Assembly (NCBI GenBank): GCA_041920465.1 | Contig: JBHGXW010000009.1 | Location: 62,001-126,000 of the forward strand | DNA length: 64,000 nucleotides | Source of the DNA: Brevibacillus_H sp041920465 | GTDB lineage: Bacteria > Bacillota > Bacilli > Brevibacillales > Brevibacillaceae | Direction of reading: 5' to 3' | Part shown: piece by piece, positions 24,195 to 33,073 of the stretch | Layout of the letters: every line of letters starts with the position of its first letter | Position numbering within the stretch: the stretch's first letter is position 1 | Notes under the pieces: model-generated | Told to the model about the DNA's origin: nothing | Databases searched by the model: none | What the model saw: only the letters and a program-made list of their open reading frames with translations | Position numbers and translations under genes: made by a program

Positions 24195-25898
24195 TTACTC
24201 CACTTTAAACTTGCTCACTTCCTCCTGAAGATGGTTCGCGATTTTTGCCAGCAGCTCTGAATGCTCAACCATCCGATCGACCGCAGCTAATTGATCCTGC
24301 GCCGATGCCGATACATCCTCCGATGACGCAGCGGTTTGTTGAATAATGCTGGCGATCATTTCCGTAGCACTTAATACACCGTCCATCATCGATGCAATCT
24401 GATCAAAAATTTGCAGCATCTCTTTGACGCTGATCTCTGTTCGCTCCACTTGATTCACGATATTGGAAAGCGCATCTTTGCCCATCTGAATAATGCTGAC
24501 CTGCTGTTCGACGGCATCCAGGTTGCTTTCCATCGTTCTGACCGTAACGGAGGTCTCAGCTTGAATATCCTTAATCAATTCCGTGATCTGCTGCGCCGCT
24601 TGAGTTGATTGTTCTGCCAGCTTGCGAACTTCATCAGCCACAACAGCAAACCCTTTGCCTTGTTCTCCTGCCCTTGCCGCTTCAATCGCCGCGTTAAGCG
24701 CGAGCAGGTTGGTTTGATTGGAGATATTGGTAATGACCGTAATAATGCCGCCGATTTCGTCCGACCGCTTCCCTAACTTCTGGATAGAATCCGTAGCAAA
24801 ACGAACCGTGTTGGTAACCGCGCTCAGATGCTGAATCGCCTTGGTAATCGCATCCTCGCCACGGCGTGCTTCCTGAGTGGATTCTACCGCCATATTCACC
24901 GTTAACTGGGCGCGTTCGTCCCCGTTATACACTTCCCGCTTCACATTTTCAACCAGATTGAGAACGGTGCTTGCTTGATCTGCTTGTTGGGAGGAGCCAT
25001 CAGCTACCTCGTGGATGGCGATGGCGATTTGATTGGCTGATTCTCCGGTCAAACTGGCTGCTTTTCTCAGATCCTGACTATTGCTGTGCAATTGGGTGGA
25101 TGTATCCTTTACGTCTTTAACCAGTGCCGCCAAATTGGAGACCATTCTGTTGAAGTTCTGGGCTAACTCTCCGATCTCGTCCTTGCTCTTCACGTTAAGC
25201 GACGCAGCGGTAAAATCTCCGCCAGCAACACGGTTGACGTGTTCGATTACACGCTTAATCGGTCTTACGGTGGCCCGAACAATCAAGAAAGTGATCAGCG
25301 CCGCTACGAAAGGAAGGATGCTGCCGATCATGATCGTGCCCTTCATCATCTCCCAGGTTCTATCGGTTAAAATATTGGCGTCAAAATCAATGGCGTTAAT
25401 CGCAATAATCTCTTTCGTTGGATCGTGATCCTTGAAAATAGGGGCATAACCCGTAATGCGTTCCATTCCGCCAAACGTGTATACATCAGAATACTCGGGA
25501 TGCTTCATGCTTTTGACCATGTCAAAGGCGGCTTGATCGACGAAAAACTGATCTCCCGCTTTGATCCCCTGCTTCTGCAATGACTCGTCAGCAGCCAAAA
25601 CTTTGCCGTCCAGGGAGAGAATGTAATGATCCTTGAAAATGGGCTTCTTGGCGATGGTCCAACTAATCGCTTTCTCTACTTTCTCTCTGACGGAGTCATC
25701 ACCGCTGGCTAACTTCCCAACATCGTCAGGACTAATGATCCCGGTGGTTATGTTGGCGCAGCCGATCAGTTCTACTCCAGCCGCTTTCTTAACCTGATCA
25801 TAGCTGGTGACATAGCTGACAATTGTTACGAAACCAATGCTGATCAAGACAATCGATAATACAATCAATGCAATCTTACCGGTAATACCAATTCTCAT
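24195..25898 (-). CDS. Methyl-accepting chemotaxis protein
   Basis: A 567-residue chemoreceptor. Helix at residues 8-30, an extracellular Cache-like sensor domain (about 35-190), a second helix (190-210), HAMP (about 212-265, VRPIKRVIEHVNRVAGGDF), and a long cytoplasmic signalling domain with the conserved hairpin tip NQTNLLALNAAIEAARAGEQ region (about residue 390). The extracellular cysteine in LIGCANIT is unusual. Start ATG 25898. It appears monocistronic; ligand unknown. The 338-bp gap 25899-26236 downstream of the nos genes holds only the terminator at 26027-26059 and an inverted repeat ATGGTAA...TTACCAT near 26140-26170. Confidence 0.95.
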   Translation of the reverse strand: MRIGITGKIALIVLSIVLISIGFVTIVSYVTSYDQVKKAAGVELIGCANITTGIISPDDVGKLASGDDSVREKVEKAISWTIAKKPIFKDHYILSLDGKVLAADESLQKQGIKAGDQFFVDQAAFDMVKSMKHPEYSDVYTFGGMERITGYAPIFKDHDPTKEIIAINAIDFDANILTDRTWEMMKGTIMIGSILPFVAALITFLIVRATVRPIKRVIEHVNRVAGGDFTAASLNVKSKDEIGELAQNFNRMVSNLAALVKDVKDTSTQLHSNSQDLRKAASLTGESANQIAIAIHEVADGSSQQADQASTVLNLVENVKREVYNGDERAQLTVNMAVESTQEARRGEDAITKAIQHLSAVTNTVRFATDSIQKLGKRSDEIGGIITVITNISNQTNLLALNAAIEAARAGEQGKGFAVVADEVRKLAEQSTQAAQQITELIKDIQAETSVTVRTMESNLDAVEQQVSIIQMGKDALSNIVNQVERTEISVKEMLQIFDQIASMMDGVLSATEMIASIIQQTAASSEDVSASAQDQLAAVDRMVEHSELLAKIANHLQEEVSKFKVE

Positions 25899-26026
25899 AG
25901 ATACCCCCTATTGATCTCGTAAGCAGCACTCCAGAATATCACGGAATTTGGCCAGGAATTCCAATCTGTCTACTGCTATGAATATTTTCATAAATCCGCC
26001 ATTCCAAGCTAAAAAGATTACGCTAA

Positions 26027-26059
26027 AAAAAAGAGACCAGTTACCCTGCATAACTGGTC
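26027..26059 (-). terminator. Terminator after the nosDYF-like operon
   Basis: A perfect nine-base stem GACCAGTTA/TAACTGGTC with a seven-base loop is followed on the minus strand by TCTTTTTTTT. It is the first strong terminator after the ABC ATPase gene. Confidence 0.9.
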
Positions 26060-26236
26060 GGTTGCACTACTAGCTCCCTGCCATCCAAGTGCCCAACATA
26101 CAGATGGCAAATCATTGCTTCCACTATTCTATCAATAACTATATGGTAATTATTACTATACAATTTACCATTTTTCGACGAGAAAAAATAGCCAGCTTGT
26201 CGAAAAAACACAAAATTGCCACTCGTTTCGAGCGGC

Positions 26237-26923
26237 TTACCTATCTCTTGTGAACAGCTTCGCAAAGAACAGTTGATCAAACGGATATCCAGCTTCCTTC
26301 CATGCATGAACCGGCGAATCATCGATAAGCCTTCCTTCATTAAAAAGAATAATCCGGTCTGCCAGATCAATCACATCATGCAGCACATGGGAAGAAAATA
26401 TGATCGTTTGGCCCGCTTGTTTGCAATTCAGCAGAATTTGTTTCCATAACGCAATCCAAAATGGGTCAAGACCGTTGCTGGGTTCATCCAGAAGCAAGAG
26501 AGGAGGTTCGCCCAAAAGAGCTTGTGCCAGGAGCAACCGCTGCTGCATTCCTTTGGAGAAGGTTGAAATCGGCTTCTCAGCCACCCCGGTCAGGCCTACC
26601 GTCTCCAGCTTGTCGCTTACCTCATGTTCCCCGCAATGCTTCAGCTTGGCCATGAAGCAGAGAAACTCTTTTGCCGTGACTTTACCGGGAAAATTCAAGG
26701 AATCAGGCATGTAGCCGATACGCAAATCTTGAGACCGATTGATCGAACCACCGGAAGGTTGCAAAACGCCTGCGATGATTTGGATCAAGGTGCTTTTGCC
26801 TGCCCCGTTCCCCCCGCACAACGATACACACTCTCCGGCTTCGAAGGTTATACTGATCCTCTCCAGGGCCGAATGATTGCGATAGCTTTTAAAAATATCC
26901 TTTCCTTCCCAAATCCTAGCCAC
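26237..26923 (-). CDS. nosF: ABC transporter ATPase, NosF-like
   Basis: A 228-residue ABC ATPase. Walker A GGNGAGKSTL near residue 38, the ABC signature FSKGMQQRLLLAQALL near residue 130 and Walker B PLLLLDEPSNGLDP near residue 150. With the permease and the NosD-like protein it forms the NosDFY set that supports copper-sulfur cluster assembly of nitrous oxide reductase in denitrifiers. Start GTG 26923 (GGAGAG upstream) lies within the 3' end of the permease gene. Here ATPase is last, so the order is D-Y-F instead of D-F-Y. Confidence 0.82.
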   Translation of the reverse strand: MARIWEGKDIFKSYRNHSALERISITFEAGECVSLCGGNGAGKSTLIQIIAGVLQPSGGSINRSQDLRIGYMPDSLNFPGKVTAKEFLCFMAKLKHCGEHEVSDKLETVGLTGVAEKPISTFSKGMQQRLLLAQALLGEPPLLLLDEPSNGLDPFWIALWKQILLNCKQAGQTIIFSSHVLHDVIDLADRIILFNEGRLIDDSPVHAWKEAGYPFDQLFFAKLFTRDR

Positions 26924-27743
26924 GGTTTTCTCTCCTCTCAAGGAAGCGTTGTCCCAAACCAAGCGGCAATCCAAGCCAGAGCAGCAGAATCCCGGCAACT
27001 GTCAATAAGAAGCAGTAGAAGTCTTTCATGCCGGCAGACCAGGGATAGAACAATGGGCCGTAAATACCGCCATCTCCCATGGCCATGACGAAGACAACCC
27101 GCAAGAGATCAGCCGGATTCAGCGAGATCAGCACCATAGCCGATACCGCAACAATACGCGCAGGAATCAAGGGAAGAATGACAACAATCAGCATTCCGTA
27201 CAAGAGTACGGAGAAGAACCAGACGACCAGGCTGCTGAAAATGGCGGTTATTCTGCTGTTCACCAGACTCCCGATCAAACATCCCAATGCCATGTAAACA
27301 TAAGCAAGCAAAAGACTGAATAACAGAAAAAGAGAAAACAAAACAATGTCAGACTCACCGGTAATGAGAGAAAACAACAGCCCTCCTGCTCCGTACCCGA
27401 GACAGATAGAGACGGTAAGGGAGACGGACAATCCCGTAAACTTGCCGCAAAGATAGGCAGACGAGCGGATCGGCAAGGAACGGAGCAGTAACAGCAAGCC
27501 GTCAGAGCGATCACCCGCAACGGATACAGAACCAAGCAAGAGAGAGATAATCGGGATCAGATAAAGAGAGAGATTCATCAGAGAGGAGACTTCCCTGCTG
27601 AATCCTTCATGGCCTGTGCCGCTAAACGTATAAACGGCTGCATATAACAACAGCGCGGAAAGAACGGCAAACAGTCCGGCAAATCCCGCTATCCATCTAT
27701 TTTTACGGGCAAGCCCCAATTCAAACAAAATCAACTCTTTCAA
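26916..27743 (-). CDS. nosY: ABC-2 type permease, NosY-like
   Basis: A 275-residue membrane protein with six hydrophobic segments, typical of the ABC-2 permeases of the NosY group (FELGLARKNRWIAGFAGLFA at the N-terminus, ILLLWLGLPLGLGQRFLERRE at the C-terminus). Start TTG 27743 overlaps the TGA of nosD and has GGAGGAAAG upstream. Overlaps at both ends show tight coupling with nosD and nosF. Confidence 0.82.
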   Translation of the reverse strand: MKELILFELGLARKNRWIAGFAGLFAVLSALLLYAAVYTFSGTGHEGFSREVSSLMNLSLYLIPIISLLLGSVSVAGDRSDGLLLLLRSLPIRSSAYLCGKFTGLSVSLTVSICLGYGAGGLLFSLITGESDIVLFSLFLLFSLLLAYVYMALGCLIGSLVNSRITAIFSSLVVWFFSVLLYGMLIVVILPLIPARIVAVSAMVLISLNPADLLRVVFVMAMGDGGIYGPLFYPWSAGMKDFYCFLLTVAGILLLWLGLPLGLGQRFLERRENRG

Positions 27744-29077
27744 TTGTCATCTTTCCTCCTTCCGGCAGCAGATACGTTGCCTTGCATCATACTTTGGCGA
27801 TAGATGAGAGTGCTGCCGATCAGCAGTGACAGGCAAAGCAGGTTAAACGAAGCTGTCGTCCTCTCCGATCCGGCATCCGCCAATTGTTTTCCTTCCTTCT
27901 CAGGTCTGATTAACGGATGAGGATCGACAATCTGACGGGAAGCAGCCAATGTCTCCATAAGCGAATGAGCAGGCCCGGCAAAAAGAATCTGCAGGGCGGG
28001 AGTCTTATTCACCCAGGCAAAGAGCAGTTCTTTGCCGGCGTAACCAACCTCACCAATCTGATCTCCGGTAAGATCAAGCCCGTCATAATCATCCCAATAG
28101 TTGCCGACTCCTTGGTCGCTGAATGCTTCAGGTGACACATTCTGCTCCATAACCACTTGCTGCACATTGCCGATGAGTGAATTGCGGCTGATTTTGGACG
28201 ATTGCAGCGGCCCGAATATATTCATCCCGACCGAGTTGGAAGAAATGGTGTTAGCCTCAATACTGCTTCCCGATACAGAGTCGATTCCGATTCCGTGAGT
28301 GTTGTCAGAGAACAAATTGTGATGGACATGGCAGGATTGACAATGGAACAACAGCATCCCATATCCGCGGGTATCCCGCTCTTTTACGAAACGATTCTCT
28401 TTGAACACGCTGTCCTTCGTCTCCATCACCATCGCACCGGTTACGCTGTTGTTCACTTCATTGGCTTGAAACTGATTGCGCCCTGCATACATCAGATGGA
28501 AGCCGTACCGCGAGCCCGTTATAACGTTTTGCGTGATCAGGTTGTCGTAGGCGTTATCGAAGTATATTCCGTCCTGGACACTGGCCATCCGGTTTCCCGT
28601 GATGATGTTTTTGCCGCTATGATCAAGCTGTATGCCGTTTCCCCGTTTGGATACAGGCAAATCGGCTTCTCCGCTCATCATGTTGTTGGTGATCCGATTT
28701 CCTTTACTTGTCAGATATACACCGTTATGCACCTTTGCGAGAGTTACACGGTCAATCGTGGTTTGATCCCCTTCCACCCGAATTCCGCTGTCTTTCCCCG
28801 TTAAGCCTGAGTTCGTGATGGTCAGGTTGCCAAGAAGGACGCCTTTTGCCGTAATAGTGACGACGCTGCCCTTCCCGTTTCCCTGGACTACCGTCTTGCT
28901 GCCTCCCGTAAGAGTGATCGGCTTATCAATATGAATCGGCCCTTGATATACTCCATCCAGTAAGGTGATCACCTCATGTGGAGATGCATGGTCAATCATC
29001 TCCTGCAAGGAAGCTTCGGCATGAACACTTCCTGAAGAAAAAAAAAGAAGGATCAGGATCAGTAGAACACCCCGCAT
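27740..29077 (-). CDS. nosD: NosD-like periplasmic/extracytoplasmic beta-helix protein
   Basis: A 445-residue protein with an N-terminal signal peptide (residues 1-20), a long right-handed beta-helix of parallel repeats (residues 30-330; many N-x-I-T/S-x-N turns such as GNRITNNMMSG, GNRMASVQDGIYFDN, GRNQFQANEVNN) and a C-terminal transmembrane anchor (about residue 415). This is the NosD architecture, and the co-transcribed NosY and NosF homologues support it. It has ATG 29077 with AGGAGGGG upstream. No nosZ, nosL or nosR is within the window. Confidence 0.85.
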   Translation of the reverse strand: MRGVLLILILLFFSSGSVHAEASLQEMIDHASPHEVITLLDGVYQGPIHIDKPITLTGGSKTVVQGNGKGSVVTITAKGVLLGNLTITNSGLTGKDSGIRVEGDQTTIDRVTLAKVHNGVYLTSKGNRITNNMMSGEADLPVSKRGNGIQLDHSGKNIITGNRMASVQDGIYFDNAYDNLITQNVITGSRYGFHLMYAGRNQFQANEVNNSVTGAMVMETKDSVFKENRFVKERDTRGYGMLLFHCQSCHVHHNLFSDNTHGIGIDSVSGSSIEANTISSNSVGMNIFGPLQSSKISRNSLIGNVQQVVMEQNVSPEAFSDQGVGNYWDDYDGLDLTGDQIGEVGYAGKELLFAWVNKTPALQILFAGPAHSLMETLAASRQIVDPHPLIRPEKEGKQLADAGSERTTASFNLLCLSLLIGSTLIYRQSMMQGNVSAAGRRKDDN

Positions 29078-29221
29078 GATGCATCCCCTCCTTTTTCCAA
29101 CCTTATCATTTTTTCCTTGAATGCTTATGACCCACTCGGGCTATACACCTGTGAACAAATTTTGAAAACGAATTTTGAAAACACATCATGAAACATGTAT
29201 TCTTTCAATTTAGAAAATTGG

Positions 29222-29227
29222 TATAAT
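29222..29227 (+). promoter_or_regulatory. Extended -10 promoter of the GNAT gene
   Basis: TGGTATAAT gives a perfect -10 with an extended TG, 64 bp upstream of the acetyltransferase start. No good -35 is seen, consistent with an extended -10 type. Just upstream is a 13-bp tandem direct repeat (ATTTTGAAAAC at 29159 and 29172). Confidence 0.55.
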
Positions 29228-29290
29228 AAAGGTAGTTCTATTAAAAATCAGCCTTACTCCCATGAGAAATCGGTAAGAAAGGGGGTTCCC

Positions 29291-30160
29291 ATGACAATTG
29301 ACGGCTTGGTCAGAAAACAAGGATTAGCTGAAGAAGAATTAAACCAAATCAATAACCTTGCCAGCCTGTGTGATCAGTTCGAACAGATACAGCTAAAAAT
29401 TAACCGTGATATGTTACGTAACCGTCCCACGAATGAAACCAATGATTTTCTCTATTATCGGAACGGGGAGTTAATCGGATTTCTCGGGATTTATGTATTC
29501 CGGTCTACTGAAGCCGAAGTAAGCGGTATGGTGCATCCCGATTACCGCAGGCAAGGCATATTCCGTTCGTTAGTCTCCGAGGCTGTCCAGGAATGCAAAC
29601 AAAGAGAGCTCCCGAAAATCATTTTTATTTGCCACAACCGTTCCCAGTCGGGGAAACACTTCGTTGATGCACTCGGGGCAACCTATTCATTCTCCGAGTA
29701 TTGGATGGAATGGCAGGAGCAAGAGAACAGAACTGTGCAAACGGCAAATAACATCTCCCTTCGCCCTGCTTCTACGGAAGATGCGGAAGTCCTTATGAAG
29801 CTGAATATGTCGGGTTTTAATATGACAGAGGGAGATGCTAGGGAATACGTGTCGAAAACGATAGATTCCTCGTCCGATAAAACCTATATCGCAATTCTCG
29901 ATGATCAGCCAATCGGCAAAATCAGCATCTTGGCGGATAGAGAAAATGCGTTCATCTTCGGCTTCTGTGTGGCCACAGAACACCAGCGGCGAGGATACGG
30001 CAGACAAATCTTGCAGTTGACAATCGATAGGCTGCTGGAGAAAAAGCCCCAAAAACTCGCGTTGGAGGTAGCCGTCGAAAACAAACATGCCTTAACCCTG
30101 TATCAATCCTGCGGGTTCCAGGAAACTGGCGCCAATGATTACTACGAAATCACCTTGTAA
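29291..30160 (+). CDS. Tandem GNAT-family acetyltransferase
   Basis: A 289-residue protein with two GNAT folds. The first half shows VSGMVHPDYRRQGIFRSLVSEA (acetyl-CoA loop, near residue 80-100); the second shows FCVATEHQRRGYGRQILQLTID (near residue 235) and the ending LYQSCGFQET. Tandem GNAT proteins include mycothiol synthase-like enzymes and peptide or antibiotic acetyltransferases; the substrate cannot be assigned. Start ATG 29291 follows AAAGGGGG; the frame is open further upstream but without a site. A strong terminator follows. Confidence 0.87.
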   Translation: MTIDGLVRKQGLAEEELNQINNLASLCDQFEQIQLKINRDMLRNRPTNETNDFLYYRNGELIGFLGIYVFRSTEAEVSGMVHPDYRRQGIFRSLVSEAVQECKQRELPKIIFICHNRSQSGKHFVDALGATYSFSEYWMEWQEQENRTVQTANNISLRPASTEDAEVLMKLNMSGFNMTEGDAREYVSKTIDSSSDKTYIAILDDQPIGKISILADRENAFIFGFCVATEHQRRGYGRQILQLTIDRLLEKKPQKLALEVAVENKHALTLYQSCGFQETGANDYYEITL

Positions 30161-30163
30161 GCA

Positions 30164-30198
30164 AAAAGCCCTTCTCTGCTGATTGGAGAAGGGCTTTT
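30164..30198. terminator. Terminator between GNAT gene and cysA
   Basis: AAAAGCCCTTCTC pairs perfectly with GAGAAGGGCTTTT around a nine-base loop. The A-rich and T-rich flanks allow bidirectional use, fitting two convergent genes. Confidence 0.92.
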
Positions 30199-30241
30199 GC
30201 GATTACATGAGGTCCAAGCTGGGAAGGAAAAATTTGCGCCA

Positions 30242-31327
30242 TTATCGAATGGCACCTGCATGGGCTAACGGCGTTTCCGCGGTGTCGGGGGAACCGGCTG
30301 TCGCTTGGTACGGGGTTTGAAAAATGCGAAGGTTTTTAATGGCAACGTACACGGTATCGTGGCTTTTTATCCCCATTTCCTTGTACCGTTCATGACTCAA
30401 TTCCACTTCAAACAAATCGCCGGTATCCGCTCTTTTGCATTCCAGACGAATCGTCGGGCCGATCGGGTAAACATGCTGAATGATGGACTCAATCCATTGT
30501 TTGCCATGATAAACCAGGGATACCTCCAGTTCATGAGGACGGACATAGCCGACGGCAGATGAATCAATTCCGGAATGGACTTCCTGACTGTTTCCGTTGA
30601 AGCGGTTCACCCTGCCCAGGAAGCTGTACACAAACGGGTTCACGGGATAATGATAAACCTCTTCCGGCGTACCCACCTGCTCGATCTGCCCCTGGTTCAT
30701 AATCACTACTCTGTCCGCCATCTCCAGCGCTTCTTCCTGGTCATGAGTTACGAAAACGGTAGTAATATGCAGTTTCTCATGAAGCTGTCTCAGCCAACGC
30801 CGCAATTCCTGACGCACTTTGGCATCCAGGGCGCCAAACGGCTCATCGAGCAGCAGCACTTTCGGCTCTACTGCAAGCGCCCTCGCCAACGCTACCCGCT
30901 GCCGCTGGCCTCCTGACAATTGGGAAGGATAGCGGTTTTCCAAACCCTCCAATTGAACCAGCTTTAGCAGTTCATGCACCCGTTCGCTGATCTGCTGTTT
31001 GCCAGGCCGTTCTTTACGGTTTTTCACCTGCAGCCCAAAAGCAATATTGTCAAAGATGGTCATGTGGCGAAACAAAGCATAATGTTGAAAAACAAAACCT
31101 ACCTGCCGCTTGCCAACCGGCTGAAAAGTCGTATCTTCCCCATGAAAGAGAATGCTTCCGGAATCTGTTTCTTCCAAGCCGGCAATAATGCGCAAAAGCG
31201 TTGTCTTGCCGGAACCGGACGGACCCAGGAGGGCAACAAGCTCACCTGTTTCAATTTTCAGGTTGGTATTGTGCAGCGCCGGATAGTTACCGTACGCTTT
31301 GGAGATATTCTTCACTTCGATACTCAT
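30242..31327 (-). CDS. cysA: Sulfate/thiosulfate ABC importer ATPase
   Basis: A 361-residue ATPase with Walker A GPSGSGKTTLLRI near residue 35, signature LSGGQRQRVALARAL near residue 138, Walker B VLLLDEPFGALD, and a C-terminal TOBE-like regulatory region (about residues 240-340). The CysA-type phrase FVFQHYALFRHMT is present. It is the last gene of the sulfate operon, overlapping cysW by 41 bp, with ATG 31327 preceded by GGGGGAG. Confidence 0.95.
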   Translation of the reverse strand: MSIEVKNISKAYGNYPALHNTNLKIETGELVALLGPSGSGKTTLLRIIAGLEETDSGSILFHGEDTTFQPVGKRQVGFVFQHYALFRHMTIFDNIAFGLQVKNRKERPGKQQISERVHELLKLVQLEGLENRYPSQLSGGQRQRVALARALAVEPKVLLLDEPFGALDAKVRQELRRWLRQLHEKLHITTVFVTHDQEEALEMADRVVIMNQGQIEQVGTPEEVYHYPVNPFVYSFLGRVNRFNGNSQEVHSGIDSSAVGYVRPHELEVSLVYHGKQWIESIIQHVYPIGPTIRLECKRADTGDLFEVELSHERYKEMGIKSHDTVYVAIKNLRIFQTPYQATAGSPDTAETPLAHAGAIR

Positions 31328-32195
31328 TGGTCAGCTCCCCCTGTTCATATTCCTGATTTTCAGCCAGTTTTTTATTCGTCATCCATTCCACCAAACTTTT
31401 GACGATCAGTGTCACTATAGCCAGTACGGCCAAGAGGGACGCAACGGCGAATGCGGCAACAAAATTATACTCGTTGTACAGAATTTCCACATGCAAAGGG
31501 ATGGTATTGGTTAATCCGCGAATATGTCCGGAAACAACGGACACCGCCCCGAATTCCCCCATTGCCCGTGCGCTGCTCAGAATCACTCCGTAGAACAGCC
31601 CCCATTTGATATTGGGCAGCGTAATTCGCCAAAACGTTTGCCAACCGCTTGCTCCAAGCGTAAGAGCAGCTTCTTCCTCTTCTGATCCGCTTGCCTGCAT
31701 CACGGGGATCACTTCGCGAACAACGAAAGGAATGGTAACAAACAGGGTGGCAAGAATGATTCCCGGCACATTAAAGATAATCTGCCAATCATGCGATTCC
31801 AGCCAATCGCCGAGAACACCCTGATCGCCAAACAAGAGAACAAAGATTAATCCGGATATAACCGGCGAAACGGCAATTGGCAGATCAATCAACGTAAGCA
31901 ACAAATTTTTTCCGCGAAATTCAAATTTGGCGATCACCCATGCCGCCGATACGCCAAATATCAGGTTTAGGGGAACCGTAACAGCCGTGACCAAGAGCGT
32001 CAATTGAATGGCGGATAATGCTTCCGGCTCGGTGATGGCCGCGGTGTATGCTTCCAGTCCGTTTTCCAGTGCTTTGGCAAAGACGGCGACAAGCGGAATG
32101 ATCAGAAAAAATCCCAAAAACGCCAGAGCAATGCCGGTCAACAGCCATCGCAAGAAGGTTCCCGATTGTGCAGTATGATGATTTTTGGCTTGCAT
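31287..32195 (-). CDS. cysW: Sulfate ABC importer permease CysW
   Basis: A 302-residue permease with six helices and the BPD_transp EAA loop (EEEEAALTLGASGWQTFWRITLPNI region, about residue 185). The MGEFGAVSVVSGHIRG segment is typical of CysW. Start ATG 32195 behind GAGGAGGG. It forms the membrane channel with CysT. An overlap with cysA and an 18-bp gap to cysT indicate a single operon. Confidence 0.94.
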   Translation of the reverse strand: MQAKNHHTAQSGTFLRWLLTGIALAFLGFFLIIPLVAVFAKALENGLEAYTAAITEPEALSAIQLTLLVTAVTVPLNLIFGVSAAWVIAKFEFRGKNLLLTLIDLPIAVSPVISGLIFVLLFGDQGVLGDWLESHDWQIIFNVPGIILATLFVTIPFVVREVIPVMQASGSEEEEAALTLGASGWQTFWRITLPNIKWGLFYGVILSSARAMGEFGAVSVVSGHIRGLTNTIPLHVEILYNEYNFVAAFAVASLLAVLAIVTLIVKSLVEWMTNKKLAENQEYEQGELTNEYRSEEYLQSVR

Positions 32196-32213
32196 ACAAT
32201 CCGTTCCCTCCTC

Positions 32214-33050
32214 TTAATGGATTTGAAATCTCTTGCCGCTTCTCCATTGGAGAAAGTTGATGACTAGCAGCAAGAGAAAGGATGCGCCCAGCATGACACT
32301 GGCAATCGCAGTCGCCCCGGCATAGTCAAACTGCTCTAATTTGGTCATGATCAACAGCGGAGCAATCTCCGTTTTCAAAGGCATATTCCCCGAAATAAAC
32401 ACGACCGATCCATACTCCCCGATTGCTCTGGCAAACGCTAACGTGAAGCCGGTCAATACCGCCGGAAGCAAGTGCGGAATGATGACGCGGCGAAAAGTCT
32501 GCCAGCGATTGGCCCCTAAGATGGCTGCCGCTTCCTCATACTGCCGATCCAAATCCTCCAGTACCGGCTGAACGGTGCGAACCACAAAAGGCAGCCCTAT
32601 AAACGTTAGAGCCAAAATCACCCCCAGCGGCGTATAAGCCACTTTGATCCCCAAATGATCCAGGTATTGGCCGATCCAACCGTTGGGGGAATAGATGGCT
32701 GTCAGTGAGATACCCGCTACAGCCGTCGGCAAGGCAAACGGAAGATCAACAAGACCGTCAATGACACGTTTGAACGGGAACGGATACCGTACGAGAACCC
32801 AAGCCACCAACAAGCCAAAAATTGCATTCAAGCCTGCGGCTGTCAAAGAAGCGTAGAAACTCAGCCAGTAAGAAGCCAGGACACGTTCTGCCGTGATCGT
32901 CGCCCAGAACTGCGCCCAGGTAAGCGAGGTTGTTTTGGCAAACATAACGGCTAACGGTATCAGCACGATCAGGCACAAATAAAAGACAGAGTAGCCCAAA
33001 GTCAGCCGAAATCCTGGTAAAATGCTATAACGCGTGCGTATTCCTTTCAT
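32214..33050 (-). CDS. cysT: Sulfate ABC importer permease CysT (CysU)
   Basis: A 278-residue permease with six helices; the N-terminus reads LPGFRLTLGYSVFYLCLIVLIP and the EAA region is EEAAAILGANRWQTFRRVIIP. The segment GEYGSVVFISGNMPLKTEIAP is diagnostic of CysT. Start ATG 33050 behind GGAGG. It lies between the binding-protein gene and cysW. Confidence 0.94.
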   Translation of the reverse strand: MKGIRTRYSILPGFRLTLGYSVFYLCLIVLIPLAVMFAKTTSLTWAQFWATITAERVLASYWLSFYASLTAAGLNAIFGLLVAWVLVRYPFPFKRVIDGLVDLPFALPTAVAGISLTAIYSPNGWIGQYLDHLGIKVAYTPLGVILALTFIGLPFVVRTVQPVLEDLDRQYEEAAAILGANRWQTFRRVIIPHLLPAVLTGFTLAFARAIGEYGSVVFISGNMPLKTEIAPLLIMTKLEQFDYAGATAIASVMLGASFLLLLVINFLQWRSGKRFQIH

Positions 33051-33073
33051 GATGAATGATCCTCCGTAAAACC

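Noticed and set aside
26041..26236. 3' half of a minus-strand frame after the NosF-like gene
   Set aside because: The frame is open by chance beyond the ABC gene, no start with a ribosome site is convincing and it ends inside the terminator.
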